Shown here: positions 8,714 to 16,732 of the stretch, one piece after another
How the letters are laid out: every line of letters starts with the position of its first letter
Numbering within the stretch: position 1 is the first letter of the stretch
Assembly: GCA_910583765.1 (NCBI GenBank)
Contig: CAJTYS010000016.1
Location: 14,087 to 78,086 of the forward strand
DNA length: 64,000 nt
Reading direction: 5' to 3'
From: an uncultured Eubacteriales bacterium
GTDB taxonomy: Bacteria > Bacillota > Clostridia > Peptostreptococcales > Anaerovoracaceae
Notes under the pieces: generated by a model
What the model was told of the DNA's origin: nothing
Databases searched by the model: none
Seen by the model: only the letters and a program-made list of their open reading frames with translations
Made by a program: the position numbers and the translations under genes

Positions 8714-8871
8714 TGAAAGAATGGGTGAGAAATATTTTCATCCTCATACTGGCTCTGACTTTTATCGAAATGCTGCTGCCAGTTTCCAGAATGGAGAAAT
8801 ACATCAAATTTATCTTTTCCCTGGTGGTTATGGCCACGATTTTGTCGCCGCTGCTGATTTTCCTGGAATAA
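8704..8871 (+). CDS. spoIIIAF: stage III sporulation protein AF, membrane part only
   Basis: Only 55 residues, from an ATG preceded by GGAGGCGGG. It keeps the family start MEVMKEWVRNIFILILALTF and the second helix YIKFIFSLVVMATILSPLL, then stops at LIFLE. The Bacillus protein is about 200 residues with a ring-building-motif domain after these two helices. No remnant of that domain is seen in any frame before spoIIIAG, so this looks like a naturally short form and not a recent frameshift. The position between spoIIIAE and spoIIIAG fixes the identity. Confidence 0.85.
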   Translation: MEVMKEWVRNIFILILALTFIEMLLPVSRMEKYIKFIFSLVVMATILSPLLIFLE

Positions 8872-8913
8872 GCAGAAGCAGGCCCAATATATATAGTAAG
8901 GAGAGTGAACGCA

Positions 8914-9312
8914 ATGTTGGAAAAATTCAAAAAGGATCCCAAGATGAAGGATCTGGCTATAAAAATCATTGCCCTTTTGATCATTCTGTCCGTTGCCCTT
9001 TTGTCCTTTGACGTGTTTACCCAAAACAAGGATGGGAGAAAGCAGATCATTGATGATGACGGCGGGACGGAAGCGGCCCTTTGCAATATCCTGACGGACA
9101 TCAAGGGGGTGGGAGAGGTGGATGTGATGCTGCAGTACAATGAAGAAAACCAGATATCCGGTGTGATCGTCACAGCAGAGGGCGCGGGAGATCCAGTGGT
9201 CAGAAACAACCTGATCAACGCGGTCAGAGCCGTGTTCAACATACCGGTGTCCAGCGTAGTGGTCTTTGAAAAAGACAGCGCGATTCAAAAAGATGGAGGA
9301 GAGAAATCATGA
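8914..9312 (+). CDS. spoIIIAG: stage III sporulation protein AG
   Basis: 132 residues from an ATG eight bases after TAAGGAGAG; an in-frame GTG at 8905 overlaps that site. One membrane segment (about 18-38) precedes a compact ring-building-motif domain (about 60-125; LTDIKGVGEVDVMLQYN and NNLINAVRAVFNIPVSSVVVFE). Bacillus SpoIIIAG is about 230 residues and forms the large ring of the channel. Here the long linker and the beta insert that makes the wide barrel appear to be missing. It overlaps spoIIIAH by 4 bases. Confidence 0.9.
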   Translation: MLEKFKKDPKMKDLAIKIIALLIILSVALLSFDVFTQNKDGRKQIIDDDGGTEAALCNILTDIKGVGEVDVMLQYNEENQISGVIVTAEGAGDPVVRNNLINAVRAVFNIPVSSVVVFEKDSAIQKDGGEKS

Positions 9313-9971
9313 AAAAACACAGTTTTTGGGAGAACATAAAAGAGCACAAGAAAATGGCAGGCAGCCTGCTGGTGCTGGCCTTGTGCCTGGGGGTCGTCAC
9401 TGCCATCGGCGGCGTGTTCCCATCCGCGGAATCCGCCAGCAGCCAGGATATCCCTGAGCATGACGGAGACGTGCTGGTAGACAGCATCCATGTGGAAGAA
9501 CCATCCGAAGCAGTCAAGACTGGAGACGCGGCTCAAAAGGATTCTGAAAAAGGCAAGGAAAAAGCCTCTGAAAAAAAGGATTCTGAGCTGGTCACCTCTG
9601 ATGACGTGGAAGAACTGAAAAATTCGGACGCTTATTTTGAAGAAATGCGGGCCACCATCAACATGGACCGAAACCAAGTGATCTCCATGCTGACAGACGC
9701 GGAATCCACTGCCAAAAACAGCTCGGAAAAAGAAAACGCCAATCAGCAGAAGCTGCGAATCCTGCAGTACATGGAACAGGAACAAAACGTAGAGAACGCC
9801 ATTAAAACAAAAGGCCTTCCGGAATGCCTGGTCCTCATTACGGACAGCGGCGTGAACGTGACGGTCAACAAGCAGGATCTGAATCAATCTGACGTGGCAA
9901 AGATCTGTGACATCGTCATGCGGGAAACAGAAAGGAAGGCACCGGAAATCATCATCCAAAGTAAGTTTTAA
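9309..9971 (+). CDS. spoIIIAH: stage III sporulation protein AH
   Basis: 220 residues: a short cytoplasmic start, a membrane segment (about 18-38), a Lys/Glu/Asp-rich linker (60-100) and a C-terminal YscJ/FliF-like domain (about 105-220) with EEMRATINMDRNQVISML and CLVLITDSGVNVTVNKQDL. In Bacillus it crosses the mother-cell membrane and binds SpoIIQ from the forespore. It is the last gene of the spoIIIA operon. A new promoter lies directly after its stop. Confidence 0.93.
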   Translation: MKKHSFWENIKEHKKMAGSLLVLALCLGVVTAIGGVFPSAESASSQDIPEHDGDVLVDSIHVEEPSEAVKTGDAAQKDSEKGKEKASEKKDSELVTSDDVEELKNSDAYFEEMRATINMDRNQVISMLTDAESTAKNSSEKENANQQKLRILQYMEQEQNVENAIKTKGLPECLVLITDSGVNVTVNKQDLNQSDVAKICDIVMRETERKAPEIIIQSKF

Positions 9972-9975
9972 ACCA

Positions 9976-10004
9976 TTGTAATTAGGTGGTAAATTTGATA
10001 TAAT
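9976..10004 (+). promoter_or_regulatory. sigma-A promoter of the Asp23-to-tlyA gene run
   Basis: TTGTAA, exactly 17 bases, then a perfect TATAAT. The expected start point near 10011 is almost on top of the GAGGTG ribosome binding site of the Asp23 gene, so the leader would be only about 12 bases. It allows vegetative expression of the downstream genes independent of spoIIIA. Confidence 0.7.
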
Positions 10005-10023
10005 AACTCCCGAGGTGAATGGA

Positions 10024-10401
10024 ATGAACGCGGCAAACCAACAGAAAACCGGGACCCTGAAATTTTCCGATGAAGTAGTGGCTGTCTGCGCCGCTAACGC
10101 TACCCTTAAGACGAAAGGGGTGGCAGAGCTGGCAGGCGGTCTTACCAATGCCCTGTCAAAGACCATCCTCGGGAAAGAATTGCTCTCCAAGGGAGTCAAG
10201 GTTTCTCAAGGGGAAGAGGGGCTTTCCATCGATATTTTCGTGATCGTGGAATACCAGGTCAATATCCCGGCAGCCGCATGGGACATTCAGGAACATGTAA
10301 AAAAAGAAGTGGAATCCATGACAGAACTGCCTGTGGGGGCGGTGAACATCCATGTTCAGGGAGTCCATATACCAGAAGAGGAGACCCCATCACATGACTA
10401 G
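10024..10401 (+). CDS. Asp23/Gls24 family envelope stress response protein
   Basis: 125 residues from the ATG after GAGGTGAAT; an in-frame GTG at 10015 coincides with the ribosome binding site. The Asp23 domain covers nearly all of it, with GTLKFSDEVVAVCAANATLKTKGV and the IDIFVIVEYQVNIP strand. In Firmicutes this gene (yqhY type) sits upstream of nusB, as here. Family members act at the membrane or in envelope and lipid homeostasis; the exact role is unclear. It overlaps nusB by 8 bases. Confidence 0.9.
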   Translation: MNAANQQKTGTLKFSDEVVAVCAANATLKTKGVAELAGGLTNALSKTILGKELLSKGVKVSQGEEGLSIDIFVIVEYQVNIPAAAWDIQEHVKKEVESMTELPVGAVNIHVQGVHIPEEETPSHD

Positions 10402-10798
10402 GACACAGGCAAGGGAAGCGCTGATGCAGCTGCTGTTCCAGATGGAAGCCCAAAAGGATTACAGCAATGACAGCAAGAACAAATACATGGAAGAACATTT
10501 CAGCGGGGACAAACAGCAGGGCTATGCGATTAAATTGATCAGTCAAGTCTTAGAACACCTTGAGGAGATCGACGCTGCCTTGGATCGCAGCAGCAGGAGC
10601 CGCGACACCAGGCGCATGGCAAAGGTTGATCTGGCCATTGCCAGACTCGCTCTGGGAGAAGCCTTTTACATGGAAAACATCCCTACGGGCGTGGTCATCA
10701 ATGAAGCTGTGAACATGGCGAGAAAATACAGCACAGAGGATTCTCGGCGTTTCATCAATGGGATTCTGGGAAACATCATTAATCACCGCGATGCGTAA
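10394..10798 (+). CDS. nusB: transcription antitermination factor NusB
   Basis: 134 residues, all-helical, with the typical start MTRTQAREALMQLLFQME and end EAVNMARKYSTEDSRRFINGILG. NusB with NusE (S10) binds boxA RNA and supports rRNA antitermination. The ATG is about 11 bases after GAGGAG inside the Asp23 gene, so the two are coupled. Confidence 0.95.
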   Translation: MTRTQAREALMQLLFQMEAQKDYSNDSKNKYMEEHFSGDKQQGYAIKLISQVLEHLEEIDAALDRSSRSRDTRRMAKVDLAIARLALGEAFYMENIPTGVVINEAVNMARKYSTEDSRRFINGILGNIINHRDA

Positions 10799-11753
10799 AG
10801 AAAGAGACTGCGTGCTGGGAATCGATACCAGCAATTATAAAACATCGGTGGCGGTCATAGGATCAGATGGCAGGATCTTATGCGACTTACGAAAGCTGCT
10901 AAAGGTAAAACAGGGCGAGCGGGGACTGAGACAGTCTGACGCCCTGTTTCAGCACATAGAAAACCTGCCTGGCCTGCTGGAAGAGGCATTGGGCGAAGGC
11001 AGGGCAGAGCGCGTTGCCGCGGTCGCTTATTCCCAGCGGCCAAGGCCAGTGGAAGGCTCTTATATGCCGGTCTTCAAGGCGGGCATCTCCTTTGGAAGAG
11101 CGCTGGCCGCTGGATCGCAAGTCCCTTGCTTTGCGTTTTCCCACCAGGAAGGACATATCGAAGCCATTCGAGCAGGAAGCGATTTTCCTGCTGATCGTCC
11201 TTTTTTGTGTTACCATCTTTCCGGAGGCACCTGCGAGCTGCTCCTTGTGGATCAGGATGAGATTCAGATCATTGGAGGCTCCAAAGACCTTTCCTTTGGA
11301 CAAGTCATCGACCGAGCTGGCGTGAAGCTGGGCATGGCTTTTCCCGCAGGGGAAGCGATGGATCGAATCGCCGTAAAAACCCAGGCTTCTTCCCGGGTTT
11401 TGAAAAAGATCCCCTATGACGGCTTGTTTTTCAATCTTTCAGGCATTGAGACTCAATGGGCCAGGAACGCGGAAAAACGAATGGAAGCCAATGAAGAGAC
11501 AGACACTCTGATCCGAGAGTTATTTGATAAAATACTAAAAACATTGACAGATATCACAAAACAGGCTGCCAAGGAAACGTCCATAAACCGTATTATGTTT
11601 ACTGGAGGCGTTTCGTCCAGCCGCTATATCAGCACTGGGCTGAAAGCGAATCTGGCAGACAGCCCTCTTTTCATAGAATTCGGAGACCAGTCCCTATCGC
11701 AGGACAACGCAGTGGGGATCGCTTTGCTGGGAGGTAAGAAATTATGGCAATAA
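10791..11753 (+). CDS. TsaD/Kae1-like ASKHA ATPase family protein (peptidase M22-like paralogue)
   Basis: 320 residues starting MRKERDCVLGIDTSNYKTS. It has the phosphate-1 motif GIDTSNYKT, the HQEGH metal pair (H-x3-H as in TsaD) near residue 119-123, and GGVSSSRYI plus SQDNAVGIALLG near the end. TsaD makes t6A37 in tRNA, but this paralogue between nusB and xseA is a separate clostridial family often called O-sialoglycoprotein endopeptidase, and its substrate is not known to me. In Bacillus, folD holds this place. There is no obvious ribosome binding site, and the start inside the nusB end suggests coupling. It overlaps xseA by 10 bases. Confidence 0.8.
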   Translation: MRKERDCVLGIDTSNYKTSVAVIGSDGRILCDLRKLLKVKQGERGLRQSDALFQHIENLPGLLEEALGEGRAERVAAVAYSQRPRPVEGSYMPVFKAGISFGRALAAGSQVPCFAFSHQEGHIEAIRAGSDFPADRPFLCYHLSGGTCELLLVDQDEIQIIGGSKDLSFGQVIDRAGVKLGMAFPAGEAMDRIAVKTQASSRVLKKIPYDGLFFNLSGIETQWARNAEKRMEANEETDTLIRELFDKILKTLTDITKQAAKETSINRIMFTGGVSSSRYISTGLKANLADSPLFIEFGDQSLSQDNAVGIALLGGKKLWQ

Positions 11754-12955
11754 AACCAGTCAAAGTCTCACAATTAAATGGATATATCAAACGGATCCTC
11801 CAGACCGACCCGCTGCTGGGAAACGTCTCTGTGGTAGGTGAAGTTTCAAACTTAAAATTTCACGGCTCCGGCCATGTGTATTTTTCCATGAAGGACGAAA
11901 ACAGCAAGCTCAACTGTTTCCTGCCTTCTGAACGAGTCAGGGATCTTCGCTATCAGCTGTCCGAGGGCATGGAGATCACGGCCAGCGGATACATCTATTT
12001 GTATGAACGAGGCGGCAGCTATTCCCTCAATATCAGGGACATTGAAGTGGCGGGCCTGGGGAACCTTTCCCTGGCTTTTGAAGAACTAAAGAAAAAGCTG
12101 GAAGCCGAAGGTCTCTTTGATCAAGCGCATAAAAAGGACATTCCTTTTTTCCCTGAAAAAATAGCAGTGGTCACTTCAGAAACAGGAGCCGCGATTCGAG
12201 ATATTTTGAAAATCATCAAGAGCAAAAACGATCATGTGGATGTTTTGATTTGCCCTGTGCTGGTCCAGGGACCGGCGGCGGCCGGCGAAATCGCGGAGGC
12301 CATTACCCGGATCAATGAAGAGCTGCCGGAAGTGGACACTATCATTGCCGGACGCGGAGGAGGCGCCATGGAGGATCTATGGGCCTTCAATGAAGAGATC
12401 GTGGCCAGAAGCATTTTCGCCTCGCGGATCCCTGTGATTTCCGCGGTGGGCCATGAGACGGATTTCACGATTTCTGATTTTGTGGCGGACAGGCGGGCGG
12501 AAACGCCTACAGCAGCGGCGCACATGGCAGTGCCGGATATCAGAGAGTTAAAGGCCTATGTTTCTGATCTGAGAGACACTCTGCGCTTGTCCTGGGAATC
12601 CTGCCTGCGATACAAGCAGACCCAGCTGGCGGCCTTGGACTTCGCCGCTTTTCGCAGGGATCTGGAAAGCCGGATCGTCATGGAACAGATGCGGATCGAT
12701 AACATGAAGGCGGAAAATCTTCATCAGATCAAGGCCCTGATCGATGAGCATGAACAAAAGATGGATCTTTTAAAGGCAAGCATCCAGTCTTTGGATCCCA
12801 TGGCCATCATGAGCAGGGGCTATGCCGCGGTCACAGATAGGAAGGGCGCTCTGATCGGGAGCATCGGTCAGCTAGTTCCTGAGGATAATGTGACATTGGT
12901 GTTGAAAGATGGACAAGCGGACTGCACGGTAAACCAGGTAAGGAGGGACAGCTGA
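11744..12955 (+). CDS. xseA: exodeoxyribonuclease VII large subunit
   Basis: 403 residues: an N-terminal OB-fold (about 5-105; VVGEVSNLKFHGSGHVYFSMKD), the catalytic domain with VTSETGAAIRDI, IIAGRGGGAMEDLWAFN and SAVGHETDFTISDFVADRRAETPTAAA (split motif), and a coiled-coil C-terminus. ExoVII degrades single-stranded DNA into short oligonucleotides and works with XseB. It overlaps the upstream gene by 10 bases and the xseB start by one base. Confidence 0.96.
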   Translation: MAIKPVKVSQLNGYIKRILQTDPLLGNVSVVGEVSNLKFHGSGHVYFSMKDENSKLNCFLPSERVRDLRYQLSEGMEITASGYIYLYERGGSYSLNIRDIEVAGLGNLSLAFEELKKKLEAEGLFDQAHKKDIPFFPEKIAVVTSETGAAIRDILKIIKSKNDHVDVLICPVLVQGPAAAGEIAEAITRINEELPEVDTIIAGRGGGAMEDLWAFNEEIVARSIFASRIPVISAVGHETDFTISDFVADRRAETPTAAAHMAVPDIRELKAYVSDLRDTLRLSWESCLRYKQTQLAALDFAAFRRDLESRIVMEQMRIDNMKAENLHQIKALIDEHEQKMDLLKASIQSLDPMAIMSRGYAAVTDRKGALIGSIGQLVPEDNVTLVLKDGQADCTVNQVRRDS

Positions 12956-13146
12956 TGACAGCAGAAAAAAAACCGACATTTGAAGAAGCTCTGGCAAAGC
13001 TGGAACAAGCTTCTGAGAATCTGAAAAAGGACAACATCACTCTGGAAGACGCATTGAAGAATTTTGAACAGGGAGCTGCATATTATGACCAATGCAGTGA
13101 AATATTAAATAACGCAAAACAGAAGATCGAAACCTGGTCCAAATAG
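12955..13146 (+). CDS. xseB: exodeoxyribonuclease VII small subunit
   Basis: 63 residues, two helices, with the family signature FEEALAKLEQASENL and NFEQGAAYYDQCSEILNNAKQKI. Several copies bind the XseA stalk. The start overlaps the xseA stop (TGATG) and is preceded by AAGGAGGGA. Confidence 0.95.
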   Translation: MTAEKKPTFEEALAKLEQASENLKKDNITLEDALKNFEQGAAYYDQCSEILNNAKQKIETWSK

Positions 13147-13161
13147 ACAGGAGGGATGGAC

Positions 13162-14058
13162 ATGCCGCAACAAATGCAAAGAGATTACAAGGAATTGATC
13201 GAGGAACACATTTTAGACTTTCTGCCGGATATCGATCACAAGAGTATCACGCTCTACGAGTCCATGAAGTACAGTCTGACTGCGGGTGGAAAACGCATCC
13301 GGCCCATGCTGCTGCTGGCAGCCAGCGAATTCGCAGGGGGAAAATTAGCAGAAGCCGTTCCTTACGCCTGCGCCATCGAATATATCCACACTTACTCCCT
13401 GATCCACGATGACTTGCCGGCAATGGACGATGACCAGCTGCGCAGAGGCAGACCCACCAATCATATCGTTTACGGAGACGCTATGGCGATCCTGGCCGGA
13501 GACGGCCTCCAATCAGCGGCTTTTGAAGCCATGAGCAAAGACATGTTCCTTTATTTTGACAATGGGGACAAGCTGAAAAAGCGCATTCGGGCAGCCAATG
13601 AGATTGTCAAGGGTTCTGGCTGCAGGGGCATGGTAGCGGGCCAAGTGGCAGACATCGAATCCGAGGATCGGGCTTGCTCCGGCGAAATGCTGGATTACAT
13701 CCACCTGACAAAGACTGCTGCTCTGATCGTGGCGGCGATTCGGGCAGGAGCCCAGCTGGGAGGCGCGGATGAAGAAATGCTCAGCAGTCTGACAATTTAT
13801 GCGGAAAACTTGGGCCTTGCGTTCCAGATCGCGGACGATATTTTGGATGTGATCGGAAGCGAAGAGGAAATGGGAAAAAAGACAGGCATGGACATGGTAA
13901 AGAAAAAGTCCACGTATCCGGCACTTTACGGCTTGGAAGCTTCCAAGAAAAAGCTCATGGAACTGACGGGCAACGCGATTGAGGCCTTAGCGTCTTATTA
14001 TGACAATGCCGAGTTTTTCGTAAAGCTGGCAGAAGATTTAGCAGTAAGAGGAAAATAA
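13162..14058 (+). CDS. ispA: farnesyl/geranyl diphosphate synthase (polyprenyl synthetase)
   Basis: 298 residues from the second ATG; the first (13156) touches the AGGAGGG site and is unlikely. Both aspartate-rich motifs are present (DDLPAMDDD near residue 84, DDILD near 224), together with GGKRIRP. It condenses IPP with DMAPP and GPP into farnesyl diphosphate for undecaprenol and quinones. The gene sits directly before dxs, so early and middle isoprenoid steps are co-expressed with DNA repair and RNA factors. Confidence 0.94.
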   Translation: MPQQMQRDYKELIEEHILDFLPDIDHKSITLYESMKYSLTAGGKRIRPMLLLAASEFAGGKLAEAVPYACAIEYIHTYSLIHDDLPAMDDDQLRRGRPTNHIVYGDAMAILAGDGLQSAAFEAMSKDMFLYFDNGDKLKKRIRAANEIVKGSGCRGMVAGQVADIESEDRACSGEMLDYIHLTKTAALIVAAIRAGAQLGGADEEMLSSLTIYAENLGLAFQIADDILDVIGSEEEMGKKTGMDMVKKKSTYPALYGLEASKKKLMELTGNAIEALASYYDNAEFFVKLAEDLAVRGK

Positions 14059-14060
14059 GC

Positions 14061-15914
14061 ATGAAGAAACTACTGGAGTACGATTTTCCACAGGATTTGC
14101 GGACCATGACCAAGGAGGAGCTGAGTCTGCTGCCCTATGAAATCAGAGACTTTTTAATAAGCAACATATCCAAGACTGGAGGCCATTTGGCCTCCAATCT
14201 AGGCGTTGTGGAACTTTCCATTGCCTTACATAACGTGTTCGACACGCCCAGGGACAAGCTGGTATGGGACGTGGGACATCAATCCTATATCCACAAAATC
14301 CTCACTGGAAGGGCAGAGGGCTTTCAGACCCTGCGGAAATTCGGCGGCATGAGCGGCTTTCCCAAGGTAAAGGAAAGCGAATACGACACCTTTGACATGG
14401 GGCACAGCAGCACGTCCATTTCCGTGGCAGCGGGGATGGCAGCGGCCAGGGATCTGGCAGGAGAAGATTTTCACATTGTGGCCATCATCGGGGATGGGGC
14501 CCTGACAGGGGGCCTTGCTTATGAAGCCTTGAACAACGCTGGCGCGTCCAAATCAAAGATTCTGGTGATTTTGAACGACAATGGCATGTCCATTGCGCCT
14601 AACACAGGCGGCGTTTCCAAATACCTGAGCAAACTCCGAGGTTCTCAAAAGTATCTGAAATTGAAAAACAGCATCAAGCAGAACGTGTCAGAACTTCCGG
14701 GGATCGGAAAAGGCGTGGTCGCGGGCATGCAGCATATCAGGGATTCTTTGAAATACGCGGTTCTGGATGGAGTCATGTTCGAGGAGCTTGGCTTTCATTA
14801 CTTTGGCCCAGTGGACGGCCACAATATGGAAGATCTGATCCAGGCCTTGGAAACAGCCAAGGAGGTGGATGGGCCAGTGTTTCTCCATGTGATCACGAAA
14901 AAAGGGAAGGGCTACCGCAGCGCGGAAGAAACTCCCAGCAAATACCATGGGACAGGCCCCTTTGACCCTACCACCGGCACCCAGGAAAGCGGCGGCAGCA
15001 AGCCGTCCTGGTCCAATGTGTTTGGCAGCAAACTGGCGCAAATGGCAGGAAAGGACCCGAAGATCGTGGCCATCAGCGCAGCCATGCTGGAAGGAACTGG
15101 CCTAAAGGAGTTTCAAAAGAAATTTCCCAAACGGACCTTTGACGTGGGGATCGCGGAAGGACATGCGGTCACCTTTGCGGCAGGCATGGCCTCAGGAGGG
15201 TACCGGCCAGTAGTGGCTATTTACTCTACGTTTCTGCAGAGAGCCTATGATCAGATCATGGAGGATGTATGTCTCCAGAACCTGCCAGTGATCTTTGCCG
15301 TGGACAGGGCAGGCATCGTAGGCGCGGACGGCGAGACCCATCACGGCATGTTCGACCTTTCTTATCTGAGCCACATGCCTAATATGACCATTCTGGCCCC
15401 TGCTGACAAAGAAGAATTGGAGCAGATGCTGGAACATGCCATGACCTTGCATGGGCCCTGCGCTATCCGCTACCCGAGAGGTGAAGCGGCTCAGCTGGAT
15501 TTCCATCAGCCCATTGACGGGAGTCTGGTGCTCACAGAAGGCGCTGACGTGGAGATCTGGGCAGTGGGCAACATGCTCACCACTGGATTTGAGGCTTGTG
15601 AAGAGCTAAAAAAAAGGGGCATTCGGGCAGGTCTTGTCAACGCTAGATACGTGCGCCCTTTGGATGAAACAAAGCTATTGGCCTCTGCTGACCGCACGAA
15701 GCTCATTGTCACCTTAGAGGACAACGCAGTGGCCGGAGGTTTTGGCGAGAACCTGGCCGCGGTTTTAATGCAGTCGCCCATCAAAGTCCTGAATCTTGGG
15801 TGGCCAGACTGCTTCATTGAACACGGAAGCTGCGGCCAGCTTTTTGAAAAATACAAGCTGGATCCTGTCAGCATTACAGAAAGGATTTGTGATTATCTTG
15901 AAAAACAGGCTTGA
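14061..15914 (+). CDS. dxs: 1-deoxy-D-xylulose-5-phosphate synthase
   Basis: 617 residues, full length. The thiamine diphosphate motif GDGALTGGLAYEALNNAG with LNDNGMSIAPNTG is near 143-180. The transketolase-like pyrimidine domain (GIAEGHAVTFAAGMA) and the C-terminal domain (VTLEDNAVAGGFGE) follow. It makes DXP from pyruvate and glyceraldehyde-3-phosphate, the first step of the MEP pathway. It starts two bases after ispA and overlaps tlyA by 17 bases. Confidence 0.96.
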   Translation: MKKLLEYDFPQDLRTMTKEELSLLPYEIRDFLISNISKTGGHLASNLGVVELSIALHNVFDTPRDKLVWDVGHQSYIHKILTGRAEGFQTLRKFGGMSGFPKVKESEYDTFDMGHSSTSISVAAGMAAARDLAGEDFHIVAIIGDGALTGGLAYEALNNAGASKSKILVILNDNGMSIAPNTGGVSKYLSKLRGSQKYLKLKNSIKQNVSELPGIGKGVVAGMQHIRDSLKYAVLDGVMFEELGFHYFGPVDGHNMEDLIQALETAKEVDGPVFLHVITKKGKGYRSAEETPSKYHGTGPFDPTTGTQESGGSKPSWSNVFGSKLAQMAGKDPKIVAISAAMLEGTGLKEFQKKFPKRTFDVGIAEGHAVTFAAGMASGGYRPVVAIYSTFLQRAYDQIMEDVCLQNLPVIFAVDRAGIVGADGETHHGMFDLSYLSHMPNMTILAPADKEELEQMLEHAMTLHGPCAIRYPRGEAAQLDFHQPIDGSLVLTEGADVEIWAVGNMLTTGFEACEELKKRGIRAGLVNARYVRPLDETKLLASADRTKLIVTLEDNAVAGGFGENLAAVLMQSPIKVLNLGWPDCFIEHGSCGQLFEKYKLDPVSITERICDYLEKQA

Positions 15915-16689
15915 CATGCTCTTAGTGGAAAAAGGCCTTTTTTCTTCTCGAGAAAAAGCGAAAGCATCCATCATGGCAGGGATCGTGTATGTGGATGGAC
16001 AGCGAGTCGATAAAGCCGGAACGCCGGTGGATGTGACCGCAGACATTCACATCAAAGAAAATCTCTGTCCCTATGTGAGCAGGGGCGGGCTCAAGCTGGA
16101 AAAGGCCCTTGAAACATTTGGATTTCATTTGCAGGACGCGCTCTGCGCGGACATTGGCGCCAGCACCGGAGGTTTCACCGACTGCATGCTCCAAAAAGGG
16201 GCGCGGAAAGTCTTTGCCATTGACGTGGGCTATGGACAGCTGGACTGGAAGCTGCGCCAGGACGAGCGGGTGGTGAACATGGAAAAAACCAATGTCCGTT
16301 ATTTGGACATTGACGCAGTGGGAAGGGACATGGACTTCATCAGCATTGACGTTTCCTTTATTTCCTTGAAGCTTGTCTTTCCTGTGGCAGCCCAGCTCCT
16401 GGGAGAAGCGGGAAGCATCGTCAGCCTAGTAAAGCCGCAGTTTGAAGCAGGTCGGAAGCAAGTGGGGAAAAAGGGCATTGTCCGTGATCAAAACGTCCAT
16501 AAGGAAGTGATCCAAAAGGTGATGGGCTATGCCGCGGATTCTGGGCTTTATCCTCACGGCCTGACGTATTCTCCTGTCACTGGAGCAAAGGGGAACATCG
16601 AATATTTGCTTTATTTGAAAAAGCAGCCAGCGGAGCGGGAGCTCTCCGTAGATGACATTGTTTACAACTCTCATGAGGAGTTGCAATAG
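15898..16689 (+). CDS. tlyA: TlyA family rRNA (cytidine-2'-O)-methyltransferase
   Basis: 263 residues from a TTG start. I prefer this codon because it gives the family beginning (L/M)KNRLDMLLVEKGLFSSREKA and has GAAAGGA upstream; an ATG at 15916 would cut into the S4 domain. The protein is an S4 RNA-binding domain (about 5-65) fused to an FtsJ-type methyltransferase (about 66-250) with ADIGASTGGFTD and VKPQFEAGR. TlyA methylates rRNA cytidines in mycobacteria and confers capreomycin sensitivity. The older name hemolysin A is misleading. Confidence 0.9.
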   Translation: MKNRLDMLLVEKGLFSSREKAKASIMAGIVYVDGQRVDKAGTPVDVTADIHIKENLCPYVSRGGLKLEKALETFGFHLQDALCADIGASTGGFTDCMLQKGARKVFAIDVGYGQLDWKLRQDERVVNMEKTNVRYLDIDAVGRDMDFISIDVSFISLKLVFPVAAQLLGEAGSIVSLVKPQFEAGRKQVGKKGIVRDQNVHKEVIQKVMGYAADSGLYPHGLTYSPVTGAKGNIEYLLYLKKQPAERELSVDDIVYNSHEELQ

Positions 16690-16732
16690 ATAAAAATGAT
16701 TGTTAGAGATTTTAAGAAAAGGAGGTTTGATC

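Noticed and set aside
9285..10199. A 304-codon antisense frame across spoIIIAH.
   Set aside because: It is the reverse of a clearly coding region with matching codon periodicity, and no domain is seen.
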